Source: Mycolicibacterium chubuense NBB4
GTDB lineage: Bacteria; Actinomycetota; Actinomycetes; Mycobacteriales; Mycobacteriaceae
Length of the DNA: 64,000 nucleotides
Direction: 5' to 3'
NCBI RefSeq assembly: GCF_000266905.1
Contig: NC_018027.1
Span: 1,364,001-1,428,000, forward strand
The translations under genes and the position numbers were made by a program. The notes under the pieces were generated by a model. The model had not been told where the DNA came from. It made no database searches and worked only from the letters and a program-made list of their open reading frames with translations. This document shows, one piece after another, positions 35,840-47,202 of the stretch. Positions within the stretch are counted from its first letter, which is position 1, and each line of letters begins with the position of its first letter.

Positions 35840-35885
35840 GTGCGTACAGGGCGGTTGATCGGGCTTCCAGCCGCCCTGTACGCAC
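35840..35885. terminator. 15-bp stem inverted repeat after the Rieske gene
   Basis: GTGCGTACAGGGCGG (35840-35854) and CCGCCCTGTACGCAC (35871-35885) form a perfect 15-bp stem with a 16-nt loop. It lies 18 bp after the stop and may end the lpqB-Rieske transcript. It could also be an interspersed palindrome. Confidence 0.65.
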
Positions 35886-35935
35886 GCTCGACGAATGCGG
35901 GGTGAGCTGTCGGTGGCGGTCGGCACACTCGCCGC

Positions 35936-36844
35936 ATGGGGACACCATTCGTCGGCAGTGCAGCGCTTCGCGCGGGCAAGCTGACGCGGCACACACTGCG
36001 CACGAAGTTCGTCGCGGTGTTCCCCGACGTCTATGTGCCTATCAGCAGCGATCTGACAGCGGTCACCAAAGCCCAAGCCGCGTTTCTGTGGACCGGTGGG
36101 GAAGGAACCGTCGCCGGCAGGTCGGCGGCAGCACTTCACGGCGCCAAATGGGTGGATGCTCGCCGTCCCGCGGAAGTGTTGTGGGGCAACAGGAGAGCTC
36201 CGCAGGGTCTCCGCGTGTGGTCCGATCGCTTAGCCGACGACGAGGTCCGGACGATTCGCGGCATTCGGGTGACGACGCCCGAGCGCACGGCCCTAGACAT
36301 CGCGTGCCGCTACCCGCAAGCTCGGGCGGTCGCCGCCATCGACGCCCTCGCGCGGGCCACGCGGATGAAGATCGCCGACGTCGAGCTCCTCGCCGATCGG
36401 CACAAGGGCCGACGCGGCATCCGGACCGCGCGGCAGACACTCAACCTCGTCGACGCGGGTGCGGAGTCTCCGCAGGAGACCTATCTGCGACTGATGGTGA
36501 TCGACCACGAGTTCCCGCCACCGCAGACACAGATCCCGGTGTATGACGAATACGGCGGTCTGGTCGCCGAGCTCGACATGGGCTGGGAAGACATGTCGAT
36601 CGCGCTCGACTATGAAGGCGATCACCACCGCACGACCAGGGCGGCGTTCAACAAGGGCATCCGACGCCACGATGCGGTGACCGAACTCGGCTGGACCGAC
36701 ATCCGCGTGACGGCAGCCGACACCGAAGGCGGAATCATCGCCCGGCTCACGACCGCATGGCGGCAGCGGCTGTGCGCTCTGGGCGAGGATCCGGACGCTG
36801 GGCCGCCCTGGACGCACGTTCGGCGTAACGAGCGAAGAGGATGA
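35936..36844 (+). CDS. AbiEi/DUF559-like nuclease-fold protein
   Basis: A 302-residue protein of a family found in many mycobacterial copies. The N-terminal half resembles AbiEi-type antitoxin domains (winged-helix then GRSAAALHGAKW), and the C-terminal half resembles DUF559/VSR-like nuclease folds, with AELDMGWEDMSIALDYEGDHH giving a plausible PD-(D/E)xK-like acidic set. No paired toxin gene is next to it, so a toxin-antitoxin role is not established. The frame overlaps comF by 4 bp (ATGA), which places it inside a housekeeping unit. Confidence 0.72.
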   Translation: MGTPFVGSAALRAGKLTRHTLRTKFVAVFPDVYVPISSDLTAVTKAQAAFLWTGGEGTVAGRSAAALHGAKWVDARRPAEVLWGNRRAPQGLRVWSDRLADDEVRTIRGIRVTTPERTALDIACRYPQARAVAAIDALARATRMKIADVELLADRHKGRRGIRTARQTLNLVDAGAESPQETYLRLMVIDHEFPPPQTQIPVYDEYGGLVAELDMGWEDMSIALDYEGDHHRTTRAAFNKGIRRHDAVTELGWTDIRVTAADTEGGIIARLTTAWRQRLCALGEDPDAGPPWTHVRRNERRG

Positions 36845-37476
36845 GCGTGCTCGATCTCGTCCTTCCGCTGCAGTGCGGCGGCTGCGGCATTCCCGCGACC
36901 GCGTGGTGCGAGGCGTGCGCGCGGGAGCTGGCCGTCGCGCCCGACGAGCCGCACCTCATCACCCCGCGGCTGGACCCCGGCGTGCCCGTGCTGTCGCTCG
37001 GGCGGTACGCGGGAGCGCGGCGCACGGCGATCGTCGCGGTGAAGGAACACGGCCGCACCGATCTGGTCCGCCCCTTGGCCGCCGCCCTGCACACCGGTCT
37101 CGAGCACCTGTTGACCTGGGGAGTCCTCGACGCACCGGTCATGCTGGTGCCCGCGCCGACGCGCCGCGCGGCGGCCCGGCGCCGCGGCGGCGACCCCGTC
37201 ACCCGGGTGGCCCGCGCCGCCGTCGCCGGGCTGCCCGGCGTGGCCGTCGCGCCCGTGCTGCGCATGAAGCCGTTCACCCGCGACTCCGTCGGCCTGTCCA
37301 GCGCCGACCGTCAGCGAAACATCGCCGGGCGCATCCGGGCCACCGGTGCGGTCGGCGGACCCGTCGTGGTCGTCGACGACGTCGTCACCACCGGCGCCAC
37401 CGCCGGGGAATCGGTCCGCCTCCTGCAAACCCGGGGCGCGGAGGTCGCCGCCGTGCTGGCGATCGCGCACGCCTGA
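36841..37476 (+). CDS. ComF-family phosphoribosyltransferase-like protein
   Basis: A 211-residue protein with an N-terminal zinc-finger-like pair (LQCGGCG and WCEACA) and a C-terminal type I phosphoribosyltransferase domain with the PRPP loop VVVVDDVVTTGATAGES (about 176-192). In transformable bacteria ComF helps DNA uptake; the mycobacterial role is not known. The ATG overlaps the upstream stop. It is followed by a 280-bp gap before hpf. Confidence 0.88.
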   Translation: MSVLDLVLPLQCGGCGIPATAWCEACARELAVAPDEPHLITPRLDPGVPVLSLGRYAGARRTAIVAVKEHGRTDLVRPLAAALHTGLEHLLTWGVLDAPVMLVPAPTRRAAARRRGGDPVTRVARAAVAGLPGVAVAPVLRMKPFTRDSVGLSSADRQRNIAGRIRATGAVGGPVVVVDDVVTTGATAGESVRLLQTRGAEVAAVLAIAHA

Positions 37477-37756
37477 CCGTTACCCCCAGATCAATCGGTT
37501 GTGAAGAACTGAAAACAGGTGCGGTGAATCAGTGGCACGAGAGGGTGAACACGGACTACCTTCGAGACCAACCATCCGTGAACATCTCACGGCGGCGCTC
37601 AGCCCACGAGTCGCCGGTATCGCGCCAGCGGTAGGAGGTGAGTAGTCGACACCTTGCACCGGCGAGCGGCGCGACCAGGTATGCCCCGTCGGCGCGATTT
37701 CTTATCGACCAGGCACGCATCCGCGTGCAATCGCGAAGAGAATCGAGTTGCCAAGT
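37477..37756 (+). other. hpf leader region
   Basis: 280 bp with no confident gene. It contains AGGAGGTGAG near 37632, a near-perfect anti-ribosomal sequence followed by a short open frame that reaches past the hpf start. This may be a leader peptide, but composition gives no support. The promoter of hpf presumably lies here. Confidence 0.4.
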
Positions 37757-38443
37757 ATGTCAAATCATTCCGTGAAGACTGACAGCACGATGGTGATGGA
37801 AGACGAGGCCGCCACCGAAACCAGCCCGAGTGCGGAGGTGGTCGTCAAGGGTCGCAACGTCGAAGTTCCCGATCATTTTCGAATCTATGTCGCTGAAAAG
37901 CTGTCCCGCCTGGAACGATTCGACCGCTCCATCTACCTCTTCGACGTCGAGCTCGACCACGAGAAGAACCGTCGGCAGCGCAAGAACTGCCAGCACGTCG
38001 AGATCACCGCGCGCGGCCGGGGACCCGTCGTCCGCGGCGAAGCGTGCGCCGACAGCTTCTACGCCGCCTTCGAGTCCGCCGCGAGCAAACTCGAAGCGCG
38101 CCTCCGAAAGAGCAAGGACCGCCGCAAGATCCACTACGGGGACAAGACCCCGGTGTCGCTGGCCGAGGCGTGCGCGCCTGAGCGTCTGGAAGCCGTATTC
38201 GCCGCGCCGTCGGGCGGCGAGGTGTCCGCCGACGGCCAGTCGGCCGACACGCTCGACCACGAACCCGGCCGCATCGTCCGCGTCAAGGAACACCCCGCCA
38301 ACCCGATGACCGTCGACGACGCGCTCTACGAGATGGAGCTCGTTGGCCACGACTTCTTCCTGTTCCACGACAAGGAGACCGACAAGCCGTGCGTGGTGTA
38401 TCGCCGCCACGCCTACGACTACGGCCTGATTCGGCTCGCCTGA
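37757..38443 (+). CDS. hpf: Ribosome hibernation promoting factor, long form
   Basis: A 228-residue long HPF (MPY, Rv3241c type) that binds the small subunit and stores ribosomes under starvation or low zinc. The N-terminal S30AE domain has VVVKGRNVEVPDHFRIYV and ARGRGPVVRGEA; the C-terminal domain, joined by a variable linker, has PANPMTVDDALYEMELVGHDFFLF and the ending VYRRHAYDYGLIRL used for dimer contact. ATG at 37757 is chosen; a TTG at 37748 would add three residues. Confidence 0.92.
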   Translation: MSNHSVKTDSTMVMEDEAATETSPSAEVVVKGRNVEVPDHFRIYVAEKLSRLERFDRSIYLFDVELDHEKNRRQRKNCQHVEITARGRGPVVRGEACADSFYAAFESAASKLEARLRKSKDRRKIHYGDKTPVSLAEACAPERLEAVFAAPSGGEVSADGQSADTLDHEPGRIVRVKEHPANPMTVDDALYEMELVGHDFFLFHDKETDKPCVVYRRHAYDYGLIRLA

Positions 38444-38613
38444 GCCGTCCGATCCGGCGCGTACCAGCACCCAGCGGGTCGTCGGGCGCGCCGGATCCAC
38501 ATCCTCTCCGCGGCGCGCCTGATGCCCTCGACCAGGGATTTCGCTGCGTCACCTACGATGGTGTCCGTCTGTAGCGTGACGAAGTCCATCAAACGCAAAA
38601 GAGGAACAAAAGC

Positions 38614-41442
<2,829 letters not shown>

Positions 41443-41451
41443 CGGTTCCCG

Positions 41452-41952
41452 TCAGCCGATCTGCAGCGCCACGATGCGCCAGCCGTCCCGGTACTGCTCG
41501 ATGCGCGCCGCCACGGCGTGCACCCGGCCGGCCCGGCTGAACGACGCGAACACCTCCGCGGCGGTGACCTCGCCGTCGCCGGTGTCCACCGAGCGCACCC
41601 GGACCCGGCGCAGGTGCGCGCTGGCCGTGCGCGTGGCGCCCACCCGCGCAATCACGCGGTCGATCAGCACCGGCGTCATCAACGGGCGCAGCTGGGCCAC
41701 CGGCCTGCGCCGGTCGATCACCTCGATGACCTGACGCAGCGCCCGCTCGGCGAACACCACAGCCGACCGAGGAGCCGGCTGCTCGGTGAGCCGGGGCTCC
41801 CGCAGCCGGCGCGGGGACGGACGGTGCAGCGCGGCGGCCGACGGCGCCGGACACGGCGGCTCCGGTCGCGGCTCGTAGTCGATGACCGGCGACGTCGACC
41901 ACTGCCCGGTCGGCTGCGTCGGCTGCTGATCGAGGACGGGGGGTGCGGTCAT
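41452..41952 (-). CDS. Rv3235-family protein
   Basis: A 166-residue protein. Residues 1-55 are Pro/Arg-rich and disordered; the conserved C-terminal domain (about 60-166) includes LRPLMTPVLIDRVIARVG and AARIEQYRDGWRIVALQIG, the mark of the Rv3235 group. Function unknown. The family is a common companion of secA1 in actinobacteria. ATG at 41952 starts the conserved-length form, although the frame extends upstream. It is divergent from the WS/DGAT gene across 203 bp. Confidence 0.85.
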   Translation of the reverse strand: MTAPPVLDQQPTQPTGQWSTSPVIDYEPRPEPPCPAPSAAALHRPSPRRLREPRLTEQPAPRSAVVFAERALRQVIEVIDRRRPVAQLRPLMTPVLIDRVIARVGATRTASAHLRRVRVRSVDTGDGEVTAAEVFASFSRAGRVHAVAARIEQYRDGWRIVALQIG

Positions 41953-42155
41953 GAGGCTCTCCAGCGGTCGGCACGGCAGACGGCGCGGTGCGCCCCGTCT
42001 GAGGCGAAGGCATCTGCTGGAGAGTGGCAGACCTCCCCATGATCGCACGGCTGTCGGACGCCGGAGAGCACCCGTTTCGCGCCGTCGCGGAAACTGCCGA
42101 TACCGTGGCACCGTCTGACTTTTCGTTCTCGGTTCGCGAGGGAGGCGGCGCCCCG
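41953..42155. other. Divergent gap between the Rv3235-like and WS/DGAT genes
   Basis: 203 bp. A frame continuous with the acyltransferase is open from 42024, but the domain start and a GGAGG ribosome site point to 42156. No repeat or named motif was seen. Confidence 0.4.
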
Positions 42156-43565
42156 GTGGTGACCAGGTTGTCGGCGTCCGATGCGTCGTTCTTCCGGCTC
42201 GAGGACTCGGCGACGCCGATGTACGTCAGCTCGCTGCAGATCCTGCGTAAACCCCGTAACGGCTTGAGCTACGAAAGCCTCCTGGCCACGATCGAACGGC
42301 GGCTGCCGCTGATCCCGCGGTACCGGCAGAAGGTGCGCGAGGTGCCGTTCGGGCTGGCCAGGCCGGTCTGGGTGGACGACCGCGACTTCGACATCACCTA
42401 CCACGTCCGCCGCTCGGCGCTGCCGTCGCCGGGCAGCGACGCCCAACTGCACGAACTCGTCGCGCGGCTGGGTTCCCGGCCGCTGGACAAGACCCGGCCA
42501 CTGTGGGAGCTGTACCTGGTCGAGGGGCTGGCCAAGAACCGGCTCGCGATCTACACGAAGTCGCATCAGGCGCTGGTCAACGGCATGTCCGCGCTGGCCA
42601 TCGGCCACGTCATCGCCGACCGCACCCAGAAGCCGCCGGAGTTCGGCGAGGACATCTGGATTCCGTCGCGCGAACCCGACGACCGCCGGTTGCTGATCGG
42701 CGCGCTCGGCGAGTGGATCGCCCGGCCCACCGCCCAGGCCGCCGCCGTGCGGTCCGCGGTCACCGACGCCCTCACCAACACCGGGCAGCTCATCGATCTG
42801 GGCCGCCGCGTCGCCGACATGGCACGCACCGCGGCGCGCGGTACCGCGCCGAACAGCCCGCTGAACACCACGGTGTCACGCAACCGGCGGTTCACGGTGG
42901 CCTCGGCCAGTCTCGACGAATTCCGCACGGTGCGCGCCCGCTACGACTGCGACGTCAACGACGTGGTCCTCGCCGTGATCGCCGGCGCGCTGCGCAACTG
43001 GCTGCTCTCGCGGGGCGAACCGGTGGCCACCACGACGACCGTGCGGGCCATGGCCCCGATGTCGGTCTACTCCGATGTCGAACACGACTCGACCAGTCCC
43101 GGCCAGGCCGTCAGCGAGGTCATGCCGTTCCTGGTGGACCTGCCGGTCGGCGAGGGCAATGCGGTGGTGCGCCTGTCGCAGATCTCGCACGCCATCGAGA
43201 CCCACCCGACCGCGCCCAGCCTGGTCGACGCCCGCTCGATCGTCACGCTCTCCGGTTTCGCCCCGCCGACCCTGCACGCGATGGGCATCCGCGTCGCGAC
43301 CAGCTTCTCGGCCCGGCAGTTCAACCTGCTGATCACCAACGCGCCGGGGGCGCAGAGCCAGATGTACGTCGCCGGCACCAAATTGTTGGAGAGCTACGCC
43401 GTGCCGCCGTTGCTGCACAACCAGGTGCTCGCGATCGGCGTCACCTCCTACAACGGCATGCTCTACTTCGGCATCAACGCCGACCGCGACGCGATGAGCG
43501 ACGTCGACCTGCTGCCCGGCCTGCTGCGCGAGTCGCTCGACGAATTGCTCGATGCCGCCAGGTGA
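42156..43565 (+). CDS. WS/DGAT-family acyltransferase-like protein with altered active site
   Basis: A 469-residue protein of the wax ester synthase/diacylglycerol acyltransferase family (region of Rv3234c/Rv3233c). Family start LSASDASFFRLED, PRYRQKVREVPFGLARPVW, and the ending FGINADRDAMSDVDLLPGL are seen. The catalytic HHxxxDG motif reads HQALVNG (His137, Gln138, Asn142), so the second His and the Asp are both replaced. Triacylglycerol or wax ester synthesis is therefore uncertain. Start at GTG 42156 follows GGAGG. A BCCT transporter follows. Confidence 0.87.
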   Translation: MVTRLSASDASFFRLEDSATPMYVSSLQILRKPRNGLSYESLLATIERRLPLIPRYRQKVREVPFGLARPVWVDDRDFDITYHVRRSALPSPGSDAQLHELVARLGSRPLDKTRPLWELYLVEGLAKNRLAIYTKSHQALVNGMSALAIGHVIADRTQKPPEFGEDIWIPSREPDDRRLLIGALGEWIARPTAQAAAVRSAVTDALTNTGQLIDLGRRVADMARTAARGTAPNSPLNTTVSRNRRFTVASASLDEFRTVRARYDCDVNDVVLAVIAGALRNWLLSRGEPVATTTTVRAMAPMSVYSDVEHDSTSPGQAVSEVMPFLVDLPVGEGNAVVRLSQISHAIETHPTAPSLVDARSIVTLSGFAPPTLHAMGIRVATSFSARQFNLLITNAPGAQSQMYVAGTKLLESYAVPPLLHNQVLAIGVTSYNGMLYFGINADRDAMSDVDLLPGLLRESLDELLDAAR

Positions 43566-43616
43566 TCGGCCTGTGAGATTACTGGGATTTGACGCAAGCC
43601 CGCCGATCAGAGTCGA

Positions 43617-45377
43617 ATGACTCGAATGTCCACCTCTGAAGAGGAGCTCACCGCCGGCATCGCGGGCAGCTCCGTCCACTCCGAGACCACCGACGGCCCC
43701 ATCCCGCATCCGGTCCTGGACATCCCGGTCGAGGAGCACAAGATCACCGCCTCCCGGGGCGTCGACTGGGTGGTGTTCGGCGTGACCGCCGTGATCGCCG
43801 TCGGGTTCCTGATCTGGGGATTCGTCAGCACCGGGAGTCTGGCCAGCGCCTCGAGCAACGCCCTGACCTGGGTGATGAACAACACCGGGTGGCTGTTCGT
43901 GCTCACCGGCACCGGGTTCGTCCTCTTCGTCCTCTGGCTGGCCCTGGGCCGGTACGGCACCATCCCGCTGGGCCGCGACGACGAGGAACCCGAGTTCAAC
44001 GGCGTGTCGTGGGTCGCGATGATGTTCAGCGCCGGCATGGGCATCGGCCTGATGTTCTTCGGCGTGGCCGAACCGCTGTCGCACTTCTCGACGCCGCCGC
44101 CGGGCACCGGGCCCGAGGGCAACCCCGAGGCCGTGCAGAACGCGATGGCCACGACGCTGTTCCACTGGACGCTGCACCCGTGGGCGATCTACGCCGTCGT
44201 CGGTCTGTCCATCGCCTACGGCGTCTACCGCAAGGGCCGGCTGCAGCTGATCAGCGCGGCGTTCGAGCCGCTGATCGGGTCCCGGGCCAACGGGCCGTGG
44301 GGCAAGGTCATCGACATGCTGGCGATCTTCGCCACACTGTTCGGCTCGGCTGCCTCGCTGGGTCTGGGCGCGCTGCAGATCCGCAGCGGACTGCACCTCG
44401 TCGCCGGCATGAGCGAGACCGGCAACGCGATCCTCGTCGTCATCATCACGATCCTGACGGTGGCCTTCGTACTGTCGGCGGTCTCCGGTGTCGCCCGCGG
44501 CATCCAGTGGCTGTCCAACATCAACATGGTGCTGGCGGTGGTGCTGGCACTGTTCGTCTTCGTGGTCGGCCCCACAGTGTTCATCCTCAACCTGCTGCCG
44601 ACCGCGTTGGGCAGCTACGCCGCCGACCTGCCGTCGATGTCGGCGCGCACCGGCGCCGAGGGCGCGGACGTCAACGCGTGGCTGCAGTCGTGGACGATCT
44701 TCTACTGGGCCTGGTGGGTGTCGTGGACGCCGTTCGTCGGCATGTTCATCGCGCGGATCTCGCGCGGCCGCACCATCCGCCAGTTCGTGGCCGGCGTGCT
44801 GCTGGTGCCCAGCCTGGTGTCGCTGATCTGGTTCGCGATCTTCGGCGGCGCGGCCATCAACGTCCAGCAGGGCGGGACCGACCTCGCCGGTGAGGGCACC
44901 GTCGAGCAGCAGCTGTTCACGTTGCTCGACCAGTATCCGATCGCCACGATCGCCAGCGTGATCGTGATGGTGCTGGTCGCGATCTTCTTCGTCTCCGGCG
45001 CCGACGCCGCCTCGATCGTGATGGGGTCGCTGTCGCAGAAGGGGACGATCAAACCCAGCCGCGGCACCGTGATCTTCTGGGGCGTGGCCACCGGCGCGGT
45101 GGCGGCGGTGATGCTGCTCGTCGGCGGTGAGGACGCGCTGAACGGGCTGCAGACCATCACGATCATCGCGGCCCTGCCGTTCCTGCTCGTCATGATCGGC
45201 ATGGCGGTGGCCCTGGTGAAGGATCTGCGGCACGACCCGAAGATCGTGCGGCGCGAGTACGCCGCCGAGGCGGTCAACAGCGCGGTGATCGCTGGGGTGA
45301 CCGCGCACGGCGACGACTTCATCATCTCGGTGGAGAAAGACCCCAACTGCGACGACGAGTCGACGACGGCACGCTGA
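43617..45377 (+). CDS. BCCT-family glycine betaine/choline transporter
   Basis: A 586-residue transporter with about 12 membrane helices. The BCCT mark is the Gly-rich helix MFSAGMGIGLMFFGVAEP (about residues 137-154) and the Trp-rich segment WTIFYWAWWVSWTPFVGMF. Cytoplasmic N- and C-terminal tails are present, and BCCT members of this shape take up compatible solutes with sodium under osmotic stress. The ATG is at 43617 (or 43626, MSTS). Substrate not proven. Confidence 0.9.
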   Translation: MTRMSTSEEELTAGIAGSSVHSETTDGPIPHPVLDIPVEEHKITASRGVDWVVFGVTAVIAVGFLIWGFVSTGSLASASSNALTWVMNNTGWLFVLTGTGFVLFVLWLALGRYGTIPLGRDDEEPEFNGVSWVAMMFSAGMGIGLMFFGVAEPLSHFSTPPPGTGPEGNPEAVQNAMATTLFHWTLHPWAIYAVVGLSIAYGVYRKGRLQLISAAFEPLIGSRANGPWGKVIDMLAIFATLFGSAASLGLGALQIRSGLHLVAGMSETGNAILVVIITILTVAFVLSAVSGVARGIQWLSNINMVLAVVLALFVFVVGPTVFILNLLPTALGSYAADLPSMSARTGAEGADVNAWLQSWTIFYWAWWVSWTPFVGMFIARISRGRTIRQFVAGVLLVPSLVSLIWFAIFGGAAINVQQGGTDLAGEGTVEQQLFTLLDQYPIATIASVIVMVLVAIFFVSGADAASIVMGSLSQKGTIKPSRGTVIFWGVATGAVAAVMLLVGGEDALNGLQTITIIAALPFLLVMIGMAVALVKDLRHDPKIVRREYAAEAVNSAVIAGVTAHGDDFIISVEKDPNCDDESTTAR

Positions 45378-45402
45378 GGGCAGCGCCCGCTACCCTCGGC
45401 TG

Positions 45403-45909
45403 GTGCGCGTCTTCGTCCCCGCAACCCTGGCCATGCTGCAGCGGCTGGTCGCCGAGGGATCGCTGCAGCCGGTCGGTGGGACCGCGTTCGCGGTGACGCC
45501 GACGCTGCGCGAGGCCTACTCTGACGGTGACGAGGACGAACTCGCCGACGTCGCGCTGCGCGAGGCCGCACTGGCGTCGTTGCGGCTCCTCGGCGAGGAA
45601 CCCGCCGACGGCCTGCCCGCACGCCGGGCCGTGCTGGAGGCGGAGGTCGCCGACGACGCCGAGGTCACGGTGCGCCCAGACCTCGACGACGCCGTGGTGC
45701 GGCTGGCCGCCCCCGTCCCGATCGACCGCGTCATCGCCGCCTACGTCGACAACGCGGCGGCCGAGCCGGCCGTGCTGGCCGCCGTCGAGGTGATCGACGA
45801 GGCGGATCTGGGGGACGAGGACGCCGAGCTCACGGTCGGCGACGCCCAGGACCACGATCTGGCGTGGTATGCGCCACAGGAGCTCCCATTTCTGCTCGAG
45901 CTTCTCTGA
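45403..45909 (+). CDS. DUF6912/Rv3231c-family protein
   Basis: A 168-residue soluble protein of unknown function, highly conserved near the end ([19 protein letters not shown]). The GTG at 45403 lies 6 nt after TACCCT (45391-45396), a leaderless pattern. It is the usual neighbour just upstream of the reductase-desaturase pair in mycobacteria. No motif suggests an activity. Confidence 0.87.
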   Translation: MRVFVPATLAMLQRLVAEGSLQPVGGTAFAVTPTLREAYSDGDEDELADVALREAALASLRLLGEEPADGLPARRAVLEAEVADDAEVTVRPDLDDAVVRLAAPVPIDRVIAAYVDNAAAEPAVLAAVEVIDEADLGDEDAELTVGDAQDHDLAWYAPQELPFLLELL

Positions 45910-45931
45910 TGAGCTGGCTACGGTTGCGTAA

Positions 45932-45948
45932 GTTACGGTACCGTAGGT
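45932..45948 (+). promoter_or_regulatory. Operator before the reductase gene
   Basis: GTTACGGTACCGTAGGT (45932-45948) contains the perfect palindrome TACGGTACCGTA. A 17-bp match with one change occurs before desA3 at 47165-47181. It lies 30 bp before the reductase ATG. It probably binds a fatty-acid-responsive regulator. Confidence 0.65.
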
Positions 45949-45977
45949 TGACATCCAGCGATTCGGCGGGAGATCCC

Positions 45978-47132
45978 ATGGCCAAGACGACGATCAAGAC
46001 CACTGCCAAGGTCGCCGACACGGTGCGGCCCGAGATCGCCGGCGCCAAGGAGAGGCCGGGCTGGCATCTTTTGCGCACCGTCGCAGGTCAGATCACCACG
46101 CCACTGCTGCCCGACGACTATCTGAAGCTGGCCAACCCGCTGTGGTCGGCACGCGAACTGCGCGGCAAGATCCTCGAGGTGCGCCGGGAGACCGTCGACT
46201 CGGCGACGCTGGTGATCAAGCCCGGGTGGGGTTTCTCGTTCGACTATCAGGCCGGTCAGTACATCGGCATCGGTGTCCTGGTCGACGGTCGGTGGCGGTG
46301 GCGGTCGTACTCGCTGACGTCGGTCCCCCTGGAACGCCGGTCCGCGGGCCGCGGCTCCCGCACCATCACCATCACGGTCAAAGCCATGCCCGAGGGGTTC
46401 CTGTCGACGCACCTGGTCGGTGGGGTTGCGCCTGGCACGATCGTGAGACTCGCCGCGCCGCAGGGCAATTTCGTGATGCCCGACCCGGCGCCGGCGTCGG
46501 TGCTGTTCCTCACCGCGGGCTCGGGGATCACCCCGGTGATGTCGATGCTGCGCACACTGGTCCGTCGCGGTCAGCTCGGCGATGTCGTGCACGTGCACTC
46601 CGCGCCGACCGAGTCCGAGGTGATGTTCGCCCCGGAACTGGCTGCGCTGGCGTCCGAGCACGGGAGTTACCGGCTGCACCTGCGCGCCACCCGCACCGCG
46701 GGCCGGCTGGATCTGGCTCGCCTCGACGAGATCGTGCCCGACTGGCGCCGGCGTCAGACCTGGGCCTGCGGGCCGGAGGCGATGCTCGAAGCGGCCGAAC
46801 GCACCTGGAAGGCCGCAGGCGTCGCGGACGCGCTGCACCTCGAGCGCTTCGCGGTGTCGAAGACCGCCGCACATGGCAGCGGCGGCACCGTCGAATTCGC
46901 GCGAACCGGTAAGAGCCTGACCGTGGACGGCGCGACGTCTTTGATGGACGCTGGAGAGACGGCCGGTGTGCAGATGCCGTTCGGCTGCCGCATGGGGATC
47001 TGCCAGTCCTGCGTGGTGGGCCTGCTCGACGGCTACGTCCGGGACCTGCGCACCGGTGTCGAGCACGAACCGGGCAGCCGCGTGCAGACGTGCGTCTCGG
47101 CGGCCTCCGGCGATTGCGTGCTCGACGTATAA
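45978..47132 (+). CDS. Desaturase-linked ferredoxin reductase (Rv3230c type)
   Basis: A 384-residue flavoprotein with an FAD domain (about 55-160, [12 protein letters not shown] for flavin binding), an NAD(P)H domain ([29 protein letters not shown]) and a C-terminal plant-type ferredoxin domain with [10 protein letters not shown] and VQTC as [2Fe-2S] ligands. It passes electrons from NAD(P)H to the stearoyl-CoA desaturase DesA3 encoded next. ATG at 45978 is chosen. Both genes carry the same operator motif. Confidence 0.93.
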   Translation: MAKTTIKTTAKVADTVRPEIAGAKERPGWHLLRTVAGQITTPLLPDDYLKLANPLWSARELRGKILEVRRETVDSATLVIKPGWGFSFDYQAGQYIGIGVLVDGRWRWRSYSLTSVPLERRSAGRGSRTITITVKAMPEGFLSTHLVGGVAPGTIVRLAAPQGNFVMPDPAPASVLFLTAGSGITPVMSMLRTLVRRGQLGDVVHVHSAPTESEVMFAPELAALASEHGSYRLHLRATRTAGRLDLARLDEIVPDWRRRQTWACGPEAMLEAAERTWKAAGVADALHLERFAVSKTAAHGSGGTVEFARTGKSLTVDGATSLMDAGETAGVQMPFGCRMGICQSCVVGLLDGYVRDLRTGVEHEPGSRVQTCVSAASGDCVLDV

Positions 47133-47145
47133 GGTTTACTGGGTA

Positions 47146-47181
47146 GTAACCTACGACTTCGTAGGTTACGGTAGCGTAGGT
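47146..47181 (+). promoter_or_regulatory. Operator before desA3
   Basis: GTAACCTACG (47146-47155) and CGTAGGTTAC (47160-47169) form a 10-bp inverted repeat with a 4-bp spacer. It overlaps GTTACGGTAGCGTAGGT (47165-47181), the site shared with the reductase promoter. It precedes the desA3 start by about 22 bp. Confidence 0.72.
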
Positions 47182-47202
47182 ACGCGAGAGGAGGGCTGAA
47201 TC

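Noticed and set aside
35936..36844. Complete AbiE toxin-antitoxin pair
   Set aside because: No AbiEii-type nucleotidyltransferase toxin gene is beside it; the next gene is ComF-like.
37637..37775. Possible leader peptide of about 47 codons before hpf
   Set aside because: Although near AGGAGGTGAG, the Shine-Dalgarno overlaps the GTG and the sequence shows no coding bias or conserved feature.
42876..45308. 810-codon minus frame opposite the WS/DGAT and BCCT genes
   Set aside because: Shadow of two well-supported plus-strand genes; sequence is His/Asp/Gln/Arg-rich noise.
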